From: Acidimicrobiia bacterium
Lineage (GTDB): Bacteria; Actinomycetota; Acidimicrobiia; IMCC26256; JAENVU01
Length of the DNA stretch: 7,313 nt
Assembly: GCA_016650415.1 (NCBI GenBank)
Contig: JAENVU010000493.1
Location: forward strand, 1-7,313
Direction: 5' to 3'
The notes beneath the pieces were generated by a model that worked only from the letters and a program-made list of their open reading frames with translations, was not told where the DNA came from and ran no database searches. Shown here in pieces: positions 5,774-7,313 of the stretch. A program made the position numbers and the translations under genes. How positions within the stretch are numbered: the stretch's first letter is position 1; every line of letters starts with the position of its first letter.

Positions 5774-7313
5774 TCAGTAGCGCGCCATCTCGGCGCGGAA
5801 CTGGTCGAGGCCCATCGAGCCGAGGTTCAACGCGTGGGAGTGCCAATCCTTGAGGTCGAAGGCCGCACCGTGTCGCGCCCGAGCGTCGGCACGCGCCTCG
5901 AGCCAGACCCGCTCGCCGACCTTGTACGAGATCGCCTGGCCGGGGATGCCGAGGTACCGGTCGACCTCGGAACGCATGAAGATCTCGGGGAACATCGCGC
6001 GGTCGATCACGAACGGCAACGCGAGATCGGGGGTCCAGCGCTCGCCCGGGTGGTACGACTCGTTCGCGGGGATCGGGAGTTCGAGGTGCATGCCGATGTC
6101 GACGATCACCCGCACCGCGCGCATCGCCTGCGCCCGCAACATGCCGAGCTCGTAGTCGGGGTTCTCCAGGTAACCGAGCTCACCCATCAACCGTTCGGCG
6201 TACAGCGCCCACCCTTCGCCGTGGCCCGAGGACCACGCGAGCGTCCGCTGGAACCGGGTCAACGTGTCGGCGAGATAACGCACCTGCGCGACCTGGAGGT
6301 GATGGCCGGGCACGCCCTCGTGGTAACAGATCGACACTTCGCCCCACAGCGGGAAGCGGGTGGTGCCCATCGTCGGATACCAGGTGCGTCCCGGACGGGA
6401 GAAGTCCTCCGACGGTCCGGTGTAATACATCGCCGACGCGCCGCCCGGCGGCGCGATCATCGCTTCGACCGTCTGGACCGGTTCGGGAATGTCGAAGTGA
6501 ACGCCGTTCATCTCGGCGATGGTCGTGTCCATCAGATCCTGCAACCAGGCGCGCAGGTTCTCCGGGCCTTCGATCGCGCGAGCCGGATCGGTTTCGAGTA
6601 GCTCGATCACTTCGCCGACGGTCCCGTTCGGCAAGATCCGGGCCGCGACCTGACCGACCGCGTGCTCGATGCGGTGCAGCTCGTCCCAACCCCACTGGTA
6701 GGTCTCGCGGAGGTCGAGCACGGTGCCGTTGAAGATGCGGGCGCCGATCGCGTACCGCTCCTCGCCGACCGCGTCGCGCGGGTCCGCATCCGGTGCGTAC
6801 TCGGACGTGAGATAGCGCGCGAACGCGTCGAGCGCGCCTGTCGCCCGCTCGGCCTGGTGGGTGACCGACGCGTGGAGGCCCGATCCGCCGATACCGGCCT
6901 CGCCCATGCGATCGGCCATCGCGAGGAAGTACGGCCGGGTCGAGTCTCGATCCGTGCCGGCCCACACCTCGACTTGCTCGATCGCACCCACGACCTGGCG
7001 GGAGGACGCCACGATCCCGCGCGCCCGCCCCTCGGTGAACGCAGCTTCGAGACTGCCAAGACATTCGGGCACCCGCGCCATGCGGGCCGCGACGATCTCC
7101 CAATCGGCTTCGGTCTCGGCCTGGAGCATGTCGAAGGCCTCGCGCACCTCCTGCACCGCGGAGCCGAGCACCGCGATCGACCGGAGATGCTCACCGCGCT
7201 CGTGCAGCTCCCCCGCGACCTCGAGCCGCTCCCGCATGACCCCTGCGGCGACTCGATCGGCGTCGCCGTCGAGTTCCAGCGTGTCGAGCGTGCGGAGCGT
7301 GGCGCGGTCGTGC
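5774..7313 (-). CDS. DUF885 family putative metallopeptidase, N-terminus cut by window edge
   Basis: Member of the DUF885 family, bacterial proteins of poorly known function with a zincin-like motif. Numbering from the internal ATG at 7237: YHEGVPGHHLQ at 305-315, then GHGEGWALYAERL (338-350), whose Glu341 or Glu348 could be the third metal ligand, and near the end the conserved GIPGQAISYKVGE (430-442). The frame stays open from 7237 to the edge for 25 more codons that read like the family (HDRATLRTL...), so 7237 is probably not the true start. Relatives have about 550-600 residues, so roughly 40-80 N-terminal residues are missing; a signal peptide cannot be judged. The first 200 residues are largely helical and rich in Glu/Ala/Arg. 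Peptidase activity is inferred from the motif and from clan resemblance. It converges on the dehydrogenase gene, so it is not co-transcribed with the M3 peptidase operon. Confidence 0.9.
   Translation of the reverse strand, partial: HDRATLRTLDTLELDGDADRVAAGVMRERLEVAGELHERGEHLRSIAVLGSAVQEVREAFDMLQAETEADWEIVAARMARVPECLGSLEAAFTEGRARGIVASSRQVVGAIEQVEVWAGTDRDSTRPYFLAMADRMGEAGIGGSGLHASVTHQAERATGALDAFARYLTSEYAPDADPRDAVGEERYAIGARIFNGTVLDLRETYQWGWDELHRIEHAVGQVAARILPNGTVGEVIELLETDPARAIEGPENLRAWLQDLMDTTIAEMNGVHFDIPEPVQTVEAMIAPPGGASAMYYTGPSEDFSRPGRTWYPTMGTTRFPLWGEVSICYHEGVPGHHLQVAQVRYLADTLTRFQRTLAWSSGHGEGWALYAERLMGELGYLENPDYELGMLRAQAMRAVRVIVDIGMHLELPIPANESYHPGERWTPDLALPFVIDRAMFPEIFMRSEVDRYLGIPGQAISYKVGERVWLEARADARARHGAAFDLKDWHSHALNLGSMGLDQFRAEMARY

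Noticed and set aside
5834..6601. Plus-strand open frame of 255 codons opposite the DUF885 gene
   Set aside because: No domain or plausible start signal, composition typical of an antisense shadow, while the minus strand shows conserved DUF885 motifs.
7235..7237. ATG at 7237 as the start of the DUF885 gene
   Set aside because: The frame continues open to the window edge with family-like sequence, and the resulting protein would be shorter than typical DUF885 members.
1..7313. Mobile element, CRISPR array, toxin-antitoxin, defence system, tRNA or riboswitch
   Set aside because: I saw no transposase or integrase motifs, tandem spaced repeats, small paired toxin-antitoxin genes or tRNA-like cloverleaf on either strand. 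The gaps are all 104 bp or shorter, leaving little room for such elements.

Overview
The window is very GC-rich (clearly high GC at third codon positions), densely packed and almost entirely coding. GTG starts, a probable leaderless gene, an actinobacterial HelR-type RNA polymerase ATPase and a Thr/Ser/Gly-rich lipoprotein linker together suggest an actinomycete-type bacterium. Class Acidimicrobiia is my best guess, but it is an inference that the sequence alone cannot prove. No phage, insertion sequence, CRISPR, tRNA or rRNA signal is visible, and this looks like ordinary chromosomal housekeeping and peptidase territory.

Layout: (1) 1-1551, plus strand: the C-terminal two thirds of a HelR/HelD-family superfamily 1 ATPase, entering from the left edge. 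(2) 1552-1655: a short convergent gap with small hairpins. (3) 1656-3092, minus strand: a compact M1-family zinc aminopeptidase-like lipoprotein. (4) 3093-3150: a 58-bp divergent promoter region holding a perfect 7-bp inverted repeat and a TAnnnT -10 box placed for leaderless transcription. (5) 3151-4953, plus strand: a cytoplasmic M3-family oligoendopeptidase (PepF-like). (6) 4950-5759, plus strand: a classical short-chain dehydrogenase/reductase, overlapping the peptidase gene by 4 bp and so probably translationally coupled to it. (7) 5774-7313, minus strand: a DUF885 protein with a HEGxPGHH zincin-like motif, convergent with the dehydrogenase across 14 bp and cut by the right edge before its N-terminus.

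Three distinct metallopeptidase-like families (M1, M3, DUF885), all carrying HExxH or HExxH-like zinc motifs, therefore lie within about 5.7 kb. One plausible reading is peptide scavenging: the surface lipoprotein trims extracellular peptides, the M3 enzyme digests imported oligopeptides, and the DUF885 protein acts on an unknown substrate. The three genes lie in separate transcription units and nothing in the sequence proves a joint pathway. The HelR-like protein is functionally unrelated: it recycles stalled RNA polymerase and in some relatives gives rifamycin tolerance. I found no convincing undescribed system. The best leads are the inverted repeat in the divergent promoter, the leaderless M3 gene and the peptidase-dehydrogenase pair.
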